Origin: Sphingomonas sp. GM_Shp_1
GTDB lineage: Bacteria > Pseudomonadota > Alphaproteobacteria > Sphingomonadales > Sphingomonadaceae
DNA length: 34,083 nucleotides
Assembly (NCBI RefSeq): GCF_026540895.1
Contig: NZ_JALNUR010000032.1
Coordinates: 1-34,083, forward strand
Direction of reading: 5' to 3'
Below, piece by piece: positions 33,507-34,083 of this stretch. Made by a program: the position numbers and the translations under genes. Below the pieces are notes generated by a model. That model was not told where the DNA came from. It worked only from the letters and a program-made list of their open reading frames with translations, and ran no database searches. The first letter of the stretch is position 1. Each line of letters starts with the position of its first letter.

Positions 33507-34083
33507 CTAGTCCATTGCCAGGCCATGCGTAGCGTCTGCTGCGTGACTGGCGTTGGGGCGTTCGCCGCGAACGACGACAATGCTGCCGATCACGATCAGC
33601 AATCCGCCCAGCAGGACAGGCCATCCCACGGGATCACCAAACAGGCCGATACCGAGCGCGGCACCGATCAACGGCTCGATGTTGATGAACACGCCTGCAC
33701 TGGCGCTATCGACGCGGGCCGCGCCATACTGCCACGCGGCCGTGGCAAGGAAGGTCGAGAGGAGGCCCTGTCCAATGATCCCGCTCCAGGCGACCGGGCT
33801 CAGCGCGAGTGGGGGCGCACCATGGAGCAGCAGAGCGACCGGCAGCACGGTGAGCGTCGCCACGACCAATGTGACGGCAGGCACAGCCATCGCTGATCGC
33901 GTCGCAGGCACGCGCTTCAGCGCCAGCAGCCACGCGAGGAAGATCAGTAGCGATACCAATGACAGCGCAATGCCGATCGCAGTCCCGGCGCCGCCCGGCT
34001 TGCCGGCGATCAAAGCCGCGCCACCCGTCGCTGCGACGACGCCGATCCACGAGGCGCGCGTGACACGTTCGCCGATCAGATAG
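33507..34083 (-). CDS. EamA family (DMT) transporter, 5' part outside the window
   Basis: About 191 residues of the C-terminal half are visible; the frame remains open to the window edge and the true start lies outside. 'YLIGERVTRASWIGVVAATGGAALI' is the joint between the two EamA repeats, followed by five hydrophobic helices and the closing 'FINIEPLIGAALGIGLFGDPVGWPVLLGGLLIVIGSIVVV' of EamA repeats. These are inner-membrane drug/metabolite exporters; the substrate cannot be read from the sequence. Confidence 0.88.
   Translation of the reverse strand, partial: YLIGERVTRASWIGVVAATGGAALIAGKPGGAGTAIGIALSLVSLLIFLAWLLALKRVPATRSAMAVPAVTLVVATLTVLPVALLLHGAPPLALSPVAWSGIIGQGLLSTFLATAAWQYGAARVDSASAGVFINIEPLIGAALGIGLFGDPVGWPVLLGGLLIVIGSIVVVRGERPNASHAADATHGLAMD

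Noticed and set aside
1..34083. CRISPR arrays, rRNA genes, complete tRNA genes, insertion sequences
   Set aside because: No regularly spaced repeats, no rRNA-like stretches, no complete cloverleaf and no transposase-like protein were seen on either strand.

Overview
The window looks like chromosomal DNA of a high-GC alphaproteobacterium, most likely a sphingomonad (Sphingomonas or a close relative). The signs are the GTTC-N7-GTTC direct-repeat form of the LexA box, an imuA-imuB-dnaE2 cassette with an extended ImuB, and secreted GH92 and M1 enzymes. The genus is inference from gene content and protein style; no 16S or intact tRNA is present.

Layout. (1) 163-8093, minus strand: a defence island. 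From right to left it holds an ABC-three-component (ABC-3C) system (nuclease-like gene, middle component 6, DUF2326 ATPase; all junctions overlap by 4 nt), a TIR-like effector candidate, a truncated and frameshifted short-chain dehydrogenase (SDR) pseudogene, and a translationally coupled pair of a KAP P-loop NTPase and an HNH-like zinc protein. (2) 8472-13582: two large secreted hydrolases, a GH92 alpha-mannosidase and an M1 aminopeptidase whose signal peptide appears to lie upstream of its only ATG. (3) 13681-15281: a radical-SAM protein of the spore-photolyase type coupled to a small metallophosphoesterase. (4) 15324-18146: an HxlR-type regulator diverging from a dehydrogenase / ABM monooxygenase / aldo-keto reductase operon, with an inverted repeat between them. 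(5) 18170-29705: a DNA-damage region. One LexA box lies between imuA-imuB-dnaE2-(85 aa protein) and a zinc-ribbon / YedK-HMCES / metallo-beta-lactamase-fold operon. A second drives dinB-alkB-(DEDDh exonuclease + BRCT). (6) 29706-30105: a gene-free stretch with the 3' end of a tRNA (probably tRNA-Glu), a hairpin and decamer repeats, most likely a site-specific recombination scar. (7) 30106-34083: a membrane protein, a secreted esterase, a small exported protein with an 11-G tract just before its start, a VOC protein, and an EamA transporter cut by the window edge.

How the parts fit. Region 1 is best read as anti-phage modules added around a wrecked SDR gene. ABC-3C is an established predicted conflict-system class; the TIR-like and KAP/HNH-like partners are less characterised and are the best candidates for something new. 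Region 5 gathers two error-prone polymerases, direct alkylation reversal, abasic-site protection and a stand-alone exonuclease under two LexA boxes, and it includes small uncharacterised proteins that probably belong to the SOS response.
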